Of a DNA stretch of 64,000 nucleotides, positions 11,968 through 23,141 are shown in pieces. The DNA lies in NCBI GenBank assembly GCA_025175895.1, contig CM045996.1, positions 111,279,179-111,343,178 on the forward strand, in the 5' to 3' direction. Positions within the stretch are counted from its first letter, which is position 1. Each line of letters begins with the position of its first letter. The notes under the pieces were generated by a model that ran no database searches, was not told the origin of the DNA, and worked only from the letters and a program-made list of their open reading frames with translations. The stretch is from Wurfbainia villosa. Lineage: Eukaryota; Streptophyta; Magnoliopsida; Zingiberales; Zingiberaceae. The translations under genes were made by a program, and so were the position numbers.

Positions 11968-12178
11968 GCCCCTGCGGAAAGGGGCTAGTGGCTAGCGCAT
12001 GCAAAAAGTTACACAAATAGACAACGGGTCAATCCCTCACAAAAGCGAGTTCCGTCCCTCCATGCGCTGGTTACTAGTCTCAAGGGCCAAAGGCCCACCG
12101 TGATTTACCTCCCTTACGATGGCCCGGGGGCGAGCTGGTAGGGGCTGCTAGGTTGGCGGTTCCAACCTTTTTGCACAA
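11968..12178 (+). mobile_element. SINE-like insertion with 17-bp target duplication
   Basis: A GC-rich 211-bp block stands in AT-rich LTR sequence, flanked by the perfect repeat ATCTATATATATCAACC (11951-11967 and 12179-12195). Near its start GGCTAGTGGCTAGCGCATG resembles a tRNA-type pol III A box; GCGAGTTCCGTCCC at about 12043 resembles a B box. A T5 run precedes the 3' end. The length, pol III-like boxes and a long perfect duplication fit a plant tRNA-derived SINE mobilised by a LINE. The family is not identified. Confidence 0.65.
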
Positions 12179-12438
12179 ATCTATATATATCAACCAAACC
12201 TAATATATATATATATATAATCAACAACAGTGATGAAATGAGACTGTATGGATAACGAATGAAGTATCTCAAAGTTCAATGACTAAATATCAAGCACAGG
12301 AATGATAAGAGTGGAGTCAAGGTAATGATACTATCATCATAACAAAGCTCATGCACTAAGATCATCGATCTACTTAACCAAAGGAAGGAATTACCCACCA
12401 GATACGAAGACTTATTTGAGAATCTCCACGTCCAAAAA

Positions 12439-13910
12439 TGTTGGAGGATTGTGGCCCGGCTAGAAGGGGGGGGGGTTGAATAGCCTTACGTGTACGATGG
12501 ACTTCGTTCGTCTTAATCGTCTAAGATAATAGTTAGCGCAGTGGAATATAGATAATAAAAATGCTAAAGCAAAGATAATTAAGCTAATACAAAAGTAAAG
12601 AAGAAGCAAATGCTAACACGCCGATGTAACGTGGTTCATGACCCTTGCCGCTAGTACGCGGACGATTCGTTCGGCGAATCACTCCTCAACTAAATCCACT
12701 AGTCTCTCCTTTAGCTCAAAGCAAGTTGAAGGTAAACCTTCTTACACAATCTTTCCCTCTTAAAATAGATTTGAAGTAAAAACAAGAAGAAAGAGGAAAC
12801 CACGTTCACAACACTTGGGAGTATGAATAGGAGTTAAGCATTAACCTCCCAAAGGCACCCAAACCCTCTTTTTATAAAGAAGAGGGCTTTCTTCCCATTG
12901 GGCATGTAGCAGTCAACTGTTGCATGCATCAATCAATTGTCACTGTTCCAATGACTTTTGACGATGCTAGTTCGTGGTCATCACAGCCAATGACACTCTG
13001 ATCAGTTGACTGATCATGCCCATCAGTTGAGTGATTAGGCCATCAGTCGACTCAAAAATCTTCTATGCCCGTGACCACATTCAGTAGTCGACTGTCATCC
13101 CTTAGCAATCGACTGATGGTGTAGCAGTCGACTGCAAAACCTTAGCAGTCGACTGCTGGGCTAGAAGTCCACCAGTCGAACACTAGTTGAGCACCAATCG
13201 AGTGCCATCGACTCAGAGAAGTCGACAACTATCTATAGCAGTCGACTGGTGTTAGGTAAAACCTAAAAAAAACACTTGTTTGAGCCTCCGACGATCAGGT
13301 AAACCTCAAACCACCTGTTTGAACATCCGACACTTCCATTCGTCGGGTAGAAACCTCAAACTCATGTTTGAGCATCCGACTTATCCAAACGTCGGGTAAA
13401 ACCTCAAACACAAGTTTGAACGTCTGACTTGTCGGGTAAAATTTCAAACCTTTGAGCGTCCGACACTTGACTTAGTCATTCGGCCAAGTTCACCTAGCTG
13501 AGCTACCTCGTCCCGGGTTACAATCGCTCACTCTCATCTCCCATGAAGTCCTTTGCTTCGAAGCTCTCTTCGGCCTGCATCCCTTGGATGCACTAAGCCC
13601 TCGGCTCCTCCAGTGCCATCCTTCACGTCTTGCCACAAAGTCTGCTTCCTCCAGCTTCACTTCATTTGCTCCTCATCTAGCGGTCCCTCGGATGCACCAA
13701 GCGCATGACTTCCACAATGCCATCCTTTACCGACTCAAGGACCCGAGCCATGAGATGGGGAACTCGCCAATGCTTCATCAAGTCAACACATGTGTGATTC
13801 ACTTAAGTCCTACACAACTTAAACACACATATAAATCACATAACAACCTAACTTAAACCCTTTGCCACACACATCAAAACCAAACCATACTTGGGTTGAT
13901 CGCCCTAACA
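12439..13910 (-). repeat. 3' LTR of A
   Basis: It runs from TGTTGGAGGATTG to CGCCCTAACA in plus orientation and pairs with 16593-18054. The TATA sequence (TTTTTATA on plus) is at 12869-12876. The upstream U3, to the right, holds degenerate CAGTCGACTG copies (12905-13250) and repeated CGTCGGGTA-type blocks between 13280 and 13460. Confidence 0.85.
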
Positions 13911-14979
13911 ATCTCCCCCTTTTTGATGTGGGCAACATGTTTAAGTTAGTGAAAACATTAACAAAATACTAAGGCAAGGAAAGCATGTAAACATAACATG
14001 AGTATCAAAACACTCCCCCTTAATACATGCAACTCCCCTTTAACACATGTTAATTCTCCTCCTAGCATGATTAACTTAAACTTCAAGATTTCTCCCCCTT
14101 TGACACCATCAAAAACACTATACACATATTATATAACGAGGTATCAAGGTCTAAAGGAAGAAAAAAATACCAAAACATATTGAAAAATACATAAAGCAGG
14201 TGTTATCTGCGATCGCAGACATCCATCACGATCGTTCGAGATAACTCTAAACCCAAGTTCAGATATGCACTAAAAATTTTAGAAAATTCAAAAATCATGA
14301 AATTTATGGAACATATTTCTTATGAGTCCCTCTATAAATGAAAAATAATTTTTATAAGAATTCAATCAATTTTCGAAAATAAGGAAAAATCTCAAATGTT
14401 CAAAAATCACTAAAGTTTGTATCAACTTGAAAACTTAGTTTTGCCTTGAAACGTTTTAAAACATGAACTCATAGATTTTAAAACATGAAATGGTTTTAAA
14501 ACATTTAAAATATCCAACCATGATCTTTGGGTAATATGTCTATGAATTAAATATATGCTTTCCCAGTTGGTCTATGATTACTCTATCAAGATACACATAA
14601 TGACTCATCTAAATGTCATAAGCATTAGTGAATCATTTGTATCAACCTAACATCTCACCCATTGCTATGTTTTCAATCAAGTTAGTCTTATGGTGAATGT
14701 GAGATGTACCTAAGGTAATTATACTTAACCATCAATTTTCATGCAATTTCTACCAATGTTAAGTATTATCAAAAACACCCATCATGATCATAAAACAAGT
14801 ATATCATATAACTACACATCATGATCATGCATCAAGTATAAAATCAAGTATCACAAATCATGATTTAAACATTACCACCCAACATCATAAATTAAAAACC
14901 ATCACCCACATCATCATAAGTCAACCAAATAATCATGATATAAAATAAGTTCACTTATGGTTGACTATCCTAGGTTTCT
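13911..14979 (-). other. Polypurine tract and non-coding 3' region of A
   Basis: ATCTCCCCCTTTTTGATGTG at 13911-13930 is the polypurine tract on the minus strand. The next kilobase is AT-rich with repeated TTTTAAAACAT and CATGATCAT words and no coding frame. It matches the equivalent regions of B and I. Confidence 0.7.
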
Positions 14980-16536
14980 CTAAACCTTGAGGATTGACTT
15001 GAGAACCCAATATAAATTCTTTCCAATGGGGTTCACCAAGTACTTTTTTGGGATCCATTTCCTAGCTACCATTGTTGTTTTGGATTGTCCCCTAGAAATT
15101 AGACAATGGTAGGCCTTTTCATTTTTGATTCCCTTATATCCTAGGTCCTTCTTGTTAAAACTAGCTCTTTGGCTCCCAATTATCATGTTCAAAGTGTTTG
15201 AGCCAATTGTGAATTTTTCTAGGGCGTTAGTGAGAAATTCTACCTTTTCCCTTAATACCTTATTTTCTTCTACACATGCATCATTAGTACTAGAAGAAAT
15301 AGCATTATCATCATGTGAGCATGCATTTTTCAATTTTTCTTCTAGATCCTTAATTTCATTTTGCATGCATTTTTTTTTCTTTTTCATTCTAAATAAATCC
15401 CTAGTTAAACTAGAAATCATGGAAATAACCTTTTTAGGAGGGAGATTTGTTACATCACTTACCCAATCCTTTTGTTCCAAATCCATGGTAGACGCTCCCC
15501 CTTCACTTGAGCTCTCCTCCTCACTTGTACTTCCTTCTTGTTCAGATGAGGTGGAGGCTATGTCGTCCATTCCCATGAGTGCGAAGTGGGAGACTATTTC
15601 TTCTTCCTCCGATGAAGATGGATCATCCCATGTAGCCTTTAGGTTCTGGGGCTTTGACTTCTCCTTTTCCTTGGACTTCTTCTCTTCTTTCTTTTTGCCT
15701 TTCTTCTTGCTATCCTTTTTCTTCTCTTCCTTGCTCTTGTTTAATTGGGGACACTCATCCCTCATATGTCCCTCTCCTTGGCAATTATACGCCTCCTCAT
15801 TGCTATCCATTGAAGAAGATGATTCATCGTCAGATGAGGAGGGTGTGCTCTTCTTCTTCTTTCCTTTGTTTGCTACTAGAGCCACTCCCCTTGATTGACT
15901 TGTTGGCTCTTATACTATACCTTCAAGTCTAGTTTCGTGAAGCTCCATAGTAGAGAAAAATTCTTCTAGAGTACTTACCTCTAGATTCCTTGAAATGTAA
16001 AAAGAGTCCACCATTGAGCTCCACTTTGATGACCGGGGGAATGCATCTATGACCTTCATGATCATATCTCTATTGGAGAGCTTCTCCTCTACACTTGATA
16101 AACCATTAATTATCTCTTAAAATCTAGAGTGTAGTGATAATAACTTTTCCCCTTTATCTAGCTTGATATTGTTTAATTGCGATCGAAGGAGGTCCCTTCT
16201 AGCTAGCTTGAATTCGGATGTGCCTTCATGAAGCTCCACTAGCTTTTCCCATATTTCTTTGGCGCTAGAGCACTCGCCAATCCTATTAATCTCTTGTTGA
16301 GGTAGCACATTTTAGAGATGATGTTTTGCTTTTGAATTCGCAAGGTGCTCCTCTCTCTGCTTCTTTGTCCATCTTGATTTCTCTAGTAGTCTCCCTTCTT
16401 CATCCCTAGGAACTTCGAAACCGTTTTCCATAATAAGCATGATATCGAAATTGGTTTCAAAGAATACCTCTATTTTCTTCTTCCACCAAGAGAAGTCGCC
16501 TTCGAATTTGGGTGGATGAATGTTGGATCCGGCCAT
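14980..16536 (-). pseudogene. Gag of element A, interrupted
   Basis: Gag starts MAGSNIHPPKFEGDFSWWKK at 16536, the same as B gag, with the Copia gag core WWKKKIEVFFET. Stops at about 16312 and 16115 divide it; the last part (15885-14980) is open. The zinc knuckle has lost its first cysteine: compared with B, about 33 codons are missing in frame between EEAY and NCQGEGH, leaving NCQGEGHMRDEC. A long Lys/Glu/Ser-rich linker and a coiled-coil stretch follow, then the conserved ending WIPKKYLVNPIGKNLYW. Gag would build the particle and bind RNA. The missing cysteine should weaken RNA binding. No pol follows. Confidence 0.85.
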
Positions 16537-16578
16537 TTCGTTGATTGTTACGGCGGTGAGTCCGGGGACAATCTCCTC

Positions 16579-16590
16579 GCTCTGATACCA
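16579..16590 (-). other. Primer-binding site of A
   Basis: GCTCTGATACCA on plus reads TGGTATCAGAGC on minus, complementary to the initiator methionine tRNA 3' end, two bases inside the 5' LTR. Confidence 0.9.
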
Positions 16591-16592
16591 CT

Positions 16593-18054
16593 TGTTGGAG
16601 GATCGTGGCCCGACTAGAAGGGGGTTGAATAGCCTTACATGTATGATGGAATTCGTTCATCTTAATCGTCTAAGATAATCGTTAGCGCAATGGAATATAG
16701 ATAATAAAAATGCTAAAGCAAAGACACTTAAGCTAATACAAAAGTAAAGAAGAAGCAAATGCTAACACATCGATGTAACATGGTTCACGACCCTTGCCGC
16801 TAGTCCACGGATGATTTGTTCGGTGAATCACTCCTCAACTCAATCCACTAGTCTCTCCTTTATCCCAAAGAAAGCTGGAGGTAAACCTTCTTACACAATC
16901 TCTCCCTCTTACAATAGATTTGAAGTAAGAATAAGAAGGAGGAGGAAAACACATTCATAGCACTTGGGAGTATGAATAGGAGTTAAGCATTAACCTCCCA
17001 AAGGCATCCAAGCCCTCTTTTTATAGAGAAGAGGGCTTTCTTCCCATTGGGCATGCAACAGTCGACTACTGCATGCATCAATCGATTGTTGCCATTCCAA
17101 CGACTTCTGACCATGCTAGTTCTTAGTCGTCACAACCAACGACACTCTGATCAGTCGACTGATCATGCCCATCAGTCGACTGATCAGGCCATCAGTCGAG
17201 TGATCTAGACAATCAGTCGACTCAAAAACTTCTGTGCCCATGACCACCTTCAGCAGTCGACTACCGTCCCTTGGCAGTCGACTGATGGTGCAACAGTCGA
17301 CTGTCAAACCCTAGCAGTCGACTGCTGGGCCAGAAGTCCACCAGTCGAGCACCAGTTGAGTGCCATCGACTCAGAATAGTCGATTGGTGTCAGGTAAAAC
17401 CTCAAGCAAAATACTTGTTTGAGCCTCCAATGGTCGGGTAAACCTCTAACCATCTGTTTGAGCATCTGACACTTCCATTCGTCGGATAGAAACCTCAAAC
17501 TCATGTTTGAGCATCCGACTTATCCAAACGTTGAGTAAAATCTCAAACACAAATTTGAGCGTCCGACTTGTCAGGTAAAACCTCAAACCTAAGTTTGAGC
17601 GTCCGACACTTGACTTAGCCATTAGGCCAAGTTCACCTAGCTGAGCTACCCTATCTCGGGTTACAATCGCTCACTCTCATCTCCCATGAAGTCCCTCGCC
17701 TCGAAGCTCTCTTCGACTTGCATCCCTCGAATGCACTAAGCCCTCGGCTCCTCCAGTGCAATCCTTCGCATCTTGCCATGAAGTCTGCTTCCTCCGGCTT
17801 CACTTCATTTGCTCCTTGTTCGGCGGTCCCTCTGATGCACCAAGCGCACGACTTCCACAATGTCATCCTTCACTGACTCAAGGAGCCAAGCCATGAGATG
17901 GTGAACTCGCCGATGCTTCATCAAGTCAACACATGTGTGATTCACTTAAGTCCTGCACAACTTAAACACACATATCAAATCACATAACGACCTAACTTAA
18001 ACCCTTTGCCACACACATCAAAACCAAACCATACTTGGGTTGATTATCCTAACA
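16593..18054 (-). repeat. 5' LTR of A
   Basis: It runs from TGTTGGAGGATCG to TATCCTAACA. TATA (TTTTTATA on plus) lies at 17018-17025. Between 17050 and 17400, upstream of it in sense, are five exact CAGTCGACTG palindromes and several one-mismatch copies. In the 3' LTR several of the same sites have decayed by transitions. Confidence 0.85.
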
Positions 18055-19456
18055 CAAAAGACAGTCTTGAATCAAGGTCCTGCAATTAACATACAAACAT
18101 AACTAAACACTAACATAATCAATCTGTAGGAATAGGAATCTAACCCAATCCTAATCCCTGATCGATCAACCAAATCATATAGTGGTACAATCTCATACCA
18201 TTCATTAATTACCAAATCAACTCTCCAATTAACACTACTGTATCAACCTATTACTTAGATATCATATACAAATCAAGACTTACCCAACTCTGAATCCATG
18301 GCACAATCTTCTTGATCCAAGTTCTTGAAATTTCACCATAATTTATCTAATAGATATAATCCAATATTCATAACCACCAGATTAGTTGTAACAACAGTAT
18401 ACATCCATAAACATCTAGATCTGGACTCACCACACTTAACTTTCCTTGCACAGCTTCTTGCTCCAATTCAAGGTATTAGATTAGAGTCCATGGTCAGATT
18501 GGATGTAAAAGAAACCCAATTCCAACACCCTCACAACCTGTAATCATAGAGACATAAGCTTCCTTCCTAACCAATCCCTAGAGTCCATAATCCAAAATAG
18601 TAAGAAGACAATGAGATTATCGGAACTGGATGTATAGGCTATTGAAGGATTTGTCCGGCAACTCATAGTGCAGTTGATGACACAATTATGCTCAAGATTA
18701 TCTACACAGCGACAAATCACTATAGGGATGTTGAGGAACGCATCGCTCATGGCGAACAAGGAAACGATTGATTGTTGATGGCCACCCACCTAGCCGGAAC
18801 ACTTAAAGATCCCTCGACTGAGGTGATTGGTGGAAGCCTGTAGTACAGGCAGCATCGGCTCGTAGATACGATGTGTGAACAAAAGAGGAAAAACGATGAT
18901 CTGGAGGTGGATGACCATGGACATGCAGGGATTAGTGAAGATCATCGTTGTCGACTTGGTATTTGTCTACAATAGAGAGGGAAGGGACCTCGATCATGGA
19001 AGAAGGGTGGCAGATCTAAGTGTTCACAGCAGAGACTGATAGTGGCAACGTCCTTGCCTATGGTAGAGGTAGCCAGCTGCAGAGCTGCTCATGGCGAGAA
19101 TGCAAAGAGGGTGGCGACGCAGCTCACGCGGAAGATAGAAAATGATCCATGATGCTGAAGGGAGGAGAAAAGGAATTAATTGGAAGAAGAAAGCGTGATC
19201 GGAATTTGAGGGAAAAAGAGGAATCGGGAGATGAGGGAAATGAAACCATAGGTTTTCTATTTAACTTTAGGTTAATTAAACCTATTAACCTCCCAATCAA
19301 TAGTCCAAACATGCTTCCTTAAAGCCTATTAATTCATTCCCCATATAATCTCATAAAAATTATGTTTAAATCTAGAAAAATTTCTAAAAATTCCTAGAAA
19401 ATTCTATAAGGTAATTTCTTAATTAACCAATGTTATTTTAGTGTCATATTTTTTCA
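18055..19456 (-). repeat. 3' LTR of L, proximal segment
   Basis: Continuation of the L LTR to the right of element A. In sense orientation the LTR starts TGAAAAAATATGAC at 19456. No coding sequence is evident; the small open frames near 18325-19312 lack recognisable motifs. Confidence 0.6.
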
Positions 19457-20040
19457 TTCTCCACACACTAATAAAAAATTTAGTCCCAAAATTTCCTACT
19501 CAAGTACGAGTAAGAGATGTCACATCAATCAACTCAAGAACTTTGAGAAAAGTCACACAACTCAGGTAATTAAGTGGGGGTATTGAGCTCAAATATTATT
19601 TTTCAGCTTTCACATAGCCTTTAAAATCTATCATACATACTCTCAATAGACCTTTGAAAGTCTGAATAGTAACTTCATATTGACCACCTATCAAAAGCTA
19701 AATAACTGTACCAGAGTGGAGCTCCATACATATGACTTATTAGAGACCTGTAAGAATTGTAAGGTAAATTCTGAATTGCTATCAGATATAATACTTAAAG
19801 ATACTCCATTAAACTGGAAATCTCCTAGCAGTATAAATCTATCAAGTGATCCAACAAATTCATCTTACGGATCGAAAGAAAATTAGCGAACTTGACTAAT
19901 CGATCACTAATTATCCCAAATCGCATCAAATCCTTTCCGAATTCTAGATAATTTCCCAACGTAGTCCATCATACTGGGCTACCACTCCTATCTCGATATC
20001 TAAATCTCCTAATGCAACCTTGCTGGTCACTAATATTTCA
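19457..20040 (-). pseudogene. Ty3/Gypsy integrase remnant of L
   Basis: Read on the minus strand in shifting frames, this segment keeps landmarks of the chromovirus integrase core in order. KGFDAIW, then SDRLVKFANFL (about 19960-19890), correspond to the usual GFDAIWVIVDRLTKSAHF. ISDSNSEFT corresponds to VSDRDPRFT, the strand with the second catalytic aspartate. QTFKGLLRVCMIDFKG (about 19640-19590) corresponds to QTLEDMLRACVIDF. The C-terminal integrase and chromodomain regions are mostly missing, so there is an internal deletion. GNFGTKFF just before the LTR resembles the pol end. Integrase joins element DNA to the chromosome; this copy cannot work. Confidence 0.65.
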
Positions 20041-20048
20041 CCTTTACT

Positions 20049-21125
20049 TGTTGACACTATAGAATCGAGAAAATGCTAGAGGTGGGGGGGGGGTGAATAC
20101 CATTCGAAAAACTTTCATCTCTTTTCTAAAAATAAAGTAAACACAGCGAAAACAAAAGAAACAAAAGACACAATAAATTTTTTACTTGGTTCACAGCCAA
20201 CTAACTGCTAATCCATGGCCCTGCAATTCTCGATCGCTTCCGAAGGCCAAAGCACTAAAAGTCTCTTCCTCGTTGGAGGTAAGAGACAACCGATTACAAA
20301 AACATGGATGTATAGGAAGAAGTAACAAGTCTACCTCTCCTCTTAGCAACAATAAGTAAGAAAATAAAAGGACTTAACAAAGTACCAACAAGAAAAGAAG
20401 GAGATGCGTGTTTTGTCGGCGTTACGACATTGTCGAATGAACTTAGAGGGTTGGAGCACTTGGGAGCTTTTTTTTAATGGATAAAGGGTGCCTCACCCCT
20501 TCTTTTATAGCTTTTCCAAACCCTAACTCATTGAGATCCAGGTCTGAGTCAAAGTAGCTTATCTTCTCTTATTTTGTGGCTCTTATCTTGACTTTCCTTG
20601 AAGTGACCAGATTAATTAGAAGTCGATTGAACCTTACAACAGTCGACTGATGGTCATCCAGTTGACTGCCATTTTCTTCCAATCGATTAATGACTTGATA
20701 ACTCACCTGCAACACATGGTTAGTACAAGAACTGTATAGTGAACAAATTCGACGGTTCTGTATCATCTAACCTCGACTTTGACCTTCCTCCAGAAGTCTT
20801 AGTCGGACCGTCGTCTACGGTTGTCCCCGTACGGAGGACGCATCCTTACCATTGCTCCACATCTAGAGCTTACCTTTGGTCCTTCAGACCTGTTGCTTAG
20901 CTCTCGATCATTCGATCACCGAGGTTTCTCCAACCGAGATTCTCCTGGTGTTATCTGACCACCGAGTTTTCTCATCCGAGATTCTCCTGGTGTCATCAAA
21001 CTTAGCAAACCCTAATATATTACCTGCACACTCAATATAACATATGAGATAACAAAATAACTTAACTTTAAATCTTTGACATTATCAAAACCTAGGTTCA
21101 ATTATATGGTTCCCCTGCCCCAACA
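20049..21125 (-). repeat. 3' LTR of H
   Basis: It begins TGTTGACACTATAG and ends CTGCCCCAACA in plus orientation, and the polypurine tract ATCTCCCCCATTTTGAT (21126-21142) follows. AGAGGTGGGGGGGGGGTGAATACC near its start is shared with the LTRs of A, B and F. TATA (CTTTTATA on plus) is at 20502-20509. One exact CAGTCGACTG (about 20640) and near-copies lie at 20620-20690, upstream in sense. Confidence 0.8.
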
Positions 21126-21383
21126 ATCTCCCCCATTTTGATCTATGGCAAACTAATTCAAAGTTAAGAGAAATGTAAGTGTGTAAAATAGTAAGTGTTA
21201 ACATTTTTCAAAACCTCCCCGTCGAGGTTACCTCCCCCTTAACCCTAGGTGATTTTCAAAAAAAGTTAACCTTTTAACTTTAACCTTTCTTAACTTTTTC
21301 AAAAAAAGTTAACTTCTTAACTTTAACATTTCTCCCCCTTGCCATATATCAAAAATGATTAGAGTTGGTTATTTTGAAAATTT
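21126..21383 (-). other. Polypurine tract and 3' internal end of H
   Basis: The polypurine tract is followed by repeated TTAACTTTAACCTTTCTTAACTTTT-like words, non-coding. It stops at AAAATTT where D begins; the flank at 60534 resumes AAATTATAC. Confidence 0.6.
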
Positions 21384-23141
21384 TGTTGGGATGTATACTG
21401 AAAGCCTAGTCTTTGTATGAACATCTTCATTTTGAAATAAGAATCACATGATCATTGTTTGCATTTTATATTTATTATATGTGTGCATCTTGTCTAATAC
21501 TTTACATTGTAGATAACATGGTGTGTGGTGTTACACAGAGGATCATGTTATCAGTTCCTTGTGGAGCATAAGTAGAGGCTCACAACCAAGATGATTTTGG
21601 ACAAACCATTGGCATGGTTGTAGTGTAATTTGGTGTTGGTTTATCTTGACCATAGAATTACACTAGTACACTTTGTGTGTATTGAGTAGGACCCACTTAG
21701 AGGTGATTCAATTTATACTGACTATATAATTGAATCGGACCTCGAATATTATGGTGTACATGCTCTTAATCTCGATATAATAACAGGCACATGTACTTAA
21801 TATTTATTTCTTTGATTTACTAATGGGCGAGATTTATGGGTTAAATCGATAGGCTCGGTAAGTTGGGAAATGATATTATTTACATGGTGTACTGTTGATT
21901 ATAGGAGAAAACAGTGTCCTATGTATTAGGATGATGATGTCCCCTTGAGGAGCTCATAAGGATCATCATGTAAACCCTACAGGTGGACTTGGTCCAGCAT
22001 GATGATAAGGTTGAGTGGTACTACTCATGGAGTTAGATGTTAATTAATTAATTATCAGTAAATTAATTAATTAATGGACATTCGATATCTTAAACACGGG
22101 GAGATATTTGTACAATTAATATATGGAGCCCATATTTAATTATGGGGGTTGGTGAGGTAGATCAATGATAATCCTTTAGTGGAATGGATTATCATTAATA
22201 GATCAGATTTTATGTGGGCCAGATCCATTAGGTGACCAAGATCCAACTCCTTCTCATGGTCTCTATTGTAGCCTATTAAAACCCTCATGAAGCCTAGATC
22301 CAACGGACACAATTAAAAGGAGGTTTGGACAAAATCTATAAATAGGTTACAATGCTTGGGAAGCAAGGAGAATTATCCTTCTAGGGTTTTTGGGTGCTAG
22401 GGTTTGGAGTGGTTGGGCGGCAAGCATTGGCTTGGCTTTTCCCTTAGGGTCGGCGACAACCAAGAAGAGGATTAGGGTTTTTATCTTTTCCTTTGCTCTT
22501 GGCCGGCTCCTCCTTCTCCTCTTTTAGGGCGGCACCTTCTTCCCTCAAGTCTTGGCCGATGGCAAGAGTTAGGGTTTCTTCCCTTGGAGCTCTTGGCCGG
22601 TGCCCACACTCTCTCCCTCTCTGTAGGGCCGGCGGACACCAACCTTGGTGGTTGGTGGTTGGCACAAGAAAGGAGAATAAAGGGGCTTTAGTTATCTTCT
22701 TTTGTTCGGAGCGAACAAGGAAAGGAAGAACGTGATCTAGGAGGCTTCAAATCTTGGAGGATCATTGCCCACACAACGTCCAAGAGGAGGATAGGTCATA
22801 CGATAGAAGATCAAGAGGTAAACAAGAGGTATAATTCTTATTTTGGTTTCCTTTTTGTTCTTTGTATTTGTTTACAATTGTATGATCATGTACCCCGAAG
22901 ATAAACACAAAAACTGGCGATTCGTACATCATCTATTCCGTGACTAATCGAGGAAAAGAGTTAGGATGCTTGAACAACAAGTTTGTTCAAGCAATGACTC
23001 AAATCGAGAAGCATGATGATGGATCGGTTGCTTGGGTAATCCATCTTCATTTGGATTAATTTTTTTAATCCGGGGATATATGATTGGATCACCATGCACA
23101 AGCGACCGAGGCGAAGCGAGAAGCGAAGTTTCGAACCTTCA
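21384..23141 (+). repeat. 5' LTR of D
   Basis: TGTTGGGATG...GAACCTTCA. An inverted repeat with 11-bp perfect arms, AATGATAATCC and GGATTATCATT (22164-22174 and 22186-22196), lies about 150 bp before TATAAATA (22337-22344). AATTAATTAATT runs in opposite orientations at 22030-22075. Open frames downstream of TATA (22444-22735) are leader sequence. Confidence 0.9.
22030..22344 (+). promoter_or_regulatory. Hairpin and TATA box in D LTR
   Basis: The TTAATTAATTAA inverted repeats, the AATGATAATCC hairpin and TATAAATA form the probable U3 promoter. The hairpin is also found in both LTRs of C and in the D 3' LTR, where its right arm has one change. The promoter role is inferred from the TATA spacing. 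Confidence 0.5.

Larger units (their letters stand above)
10384..12438 (-). repeat. 3' LTR of L, distal segment
   Basis: In sense orientation the LTR would end GGCATGTGATTCTCA at 10384. The block at 10520-10600 (AGGAGGGACCAAAGGAGG and GGACGATACCCTCTAG) looks like an LTR R/U5 region. It contains the 66-bp array and the SINE-like insertion, and continues at 18055 beyond element A. Confidence 0.6.
12439..18054 (-). mobile_element. Element A: pol-less SIRE-like Copia
   Basis: Complete but non-autonomous minus-strand element. The left (3') LTR is 12439-13910, the right (5') LTR 16593-18054. The tRNA-iMet primer site is at 16579-16590, gag at 14980-16536, the polypurine tract at 13911-13930. No protease, integrase or reverse transcriptase is present. 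Flanks are AAAAA on the left and CAAAA on the right, an imperfect duplication in an A-run. It lies in the LTR of L. Confidence 0.85.
10384..20048 (-). mobile_element. Element L: chromovirus-like Ty3/Gypsy, 3' part
   Basis: Minus-strand element. From right to left it holds a decayed integrase (19500-20040), a polypurine region (about 19457-19466) and a 3' LTR of about 3.46 kb (10384-12438 plus 18055-19456) interrupted by element A. It sits in gag of K; the 5-bp flank at 10379-10383 is ATCAG. Its 5' side is cut at 20049 by element H and would resume beyond the window. The long LTR and the TTTTGGGACTAAATTT block before it, resembling the end of chromovirus pol, suggest the Tekay/Del group. Confidence 0.7.

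Noticed and set aside
15125..15898. 257-codon plus-strand open frame rich in Ser, Phe and Leu
   Set aside because: It is antisense to the Lys/Glu/Ser-rich gag of A, and low-complexity composition keeps it open.
16579..16590. Possible tRNA gene signal at TGGTATCAGAGC sites
   Set aside because: Only the primer-binding stretch is present; no cloverleaf follows. These are tRNA-complementary primer sites.
22444..22735. Open frames of 73-80 codons in the D LTR, also near 29259-29441
   Set aside because: They occur in both LTRs downstream of TATA and differ by frame changes between copies.
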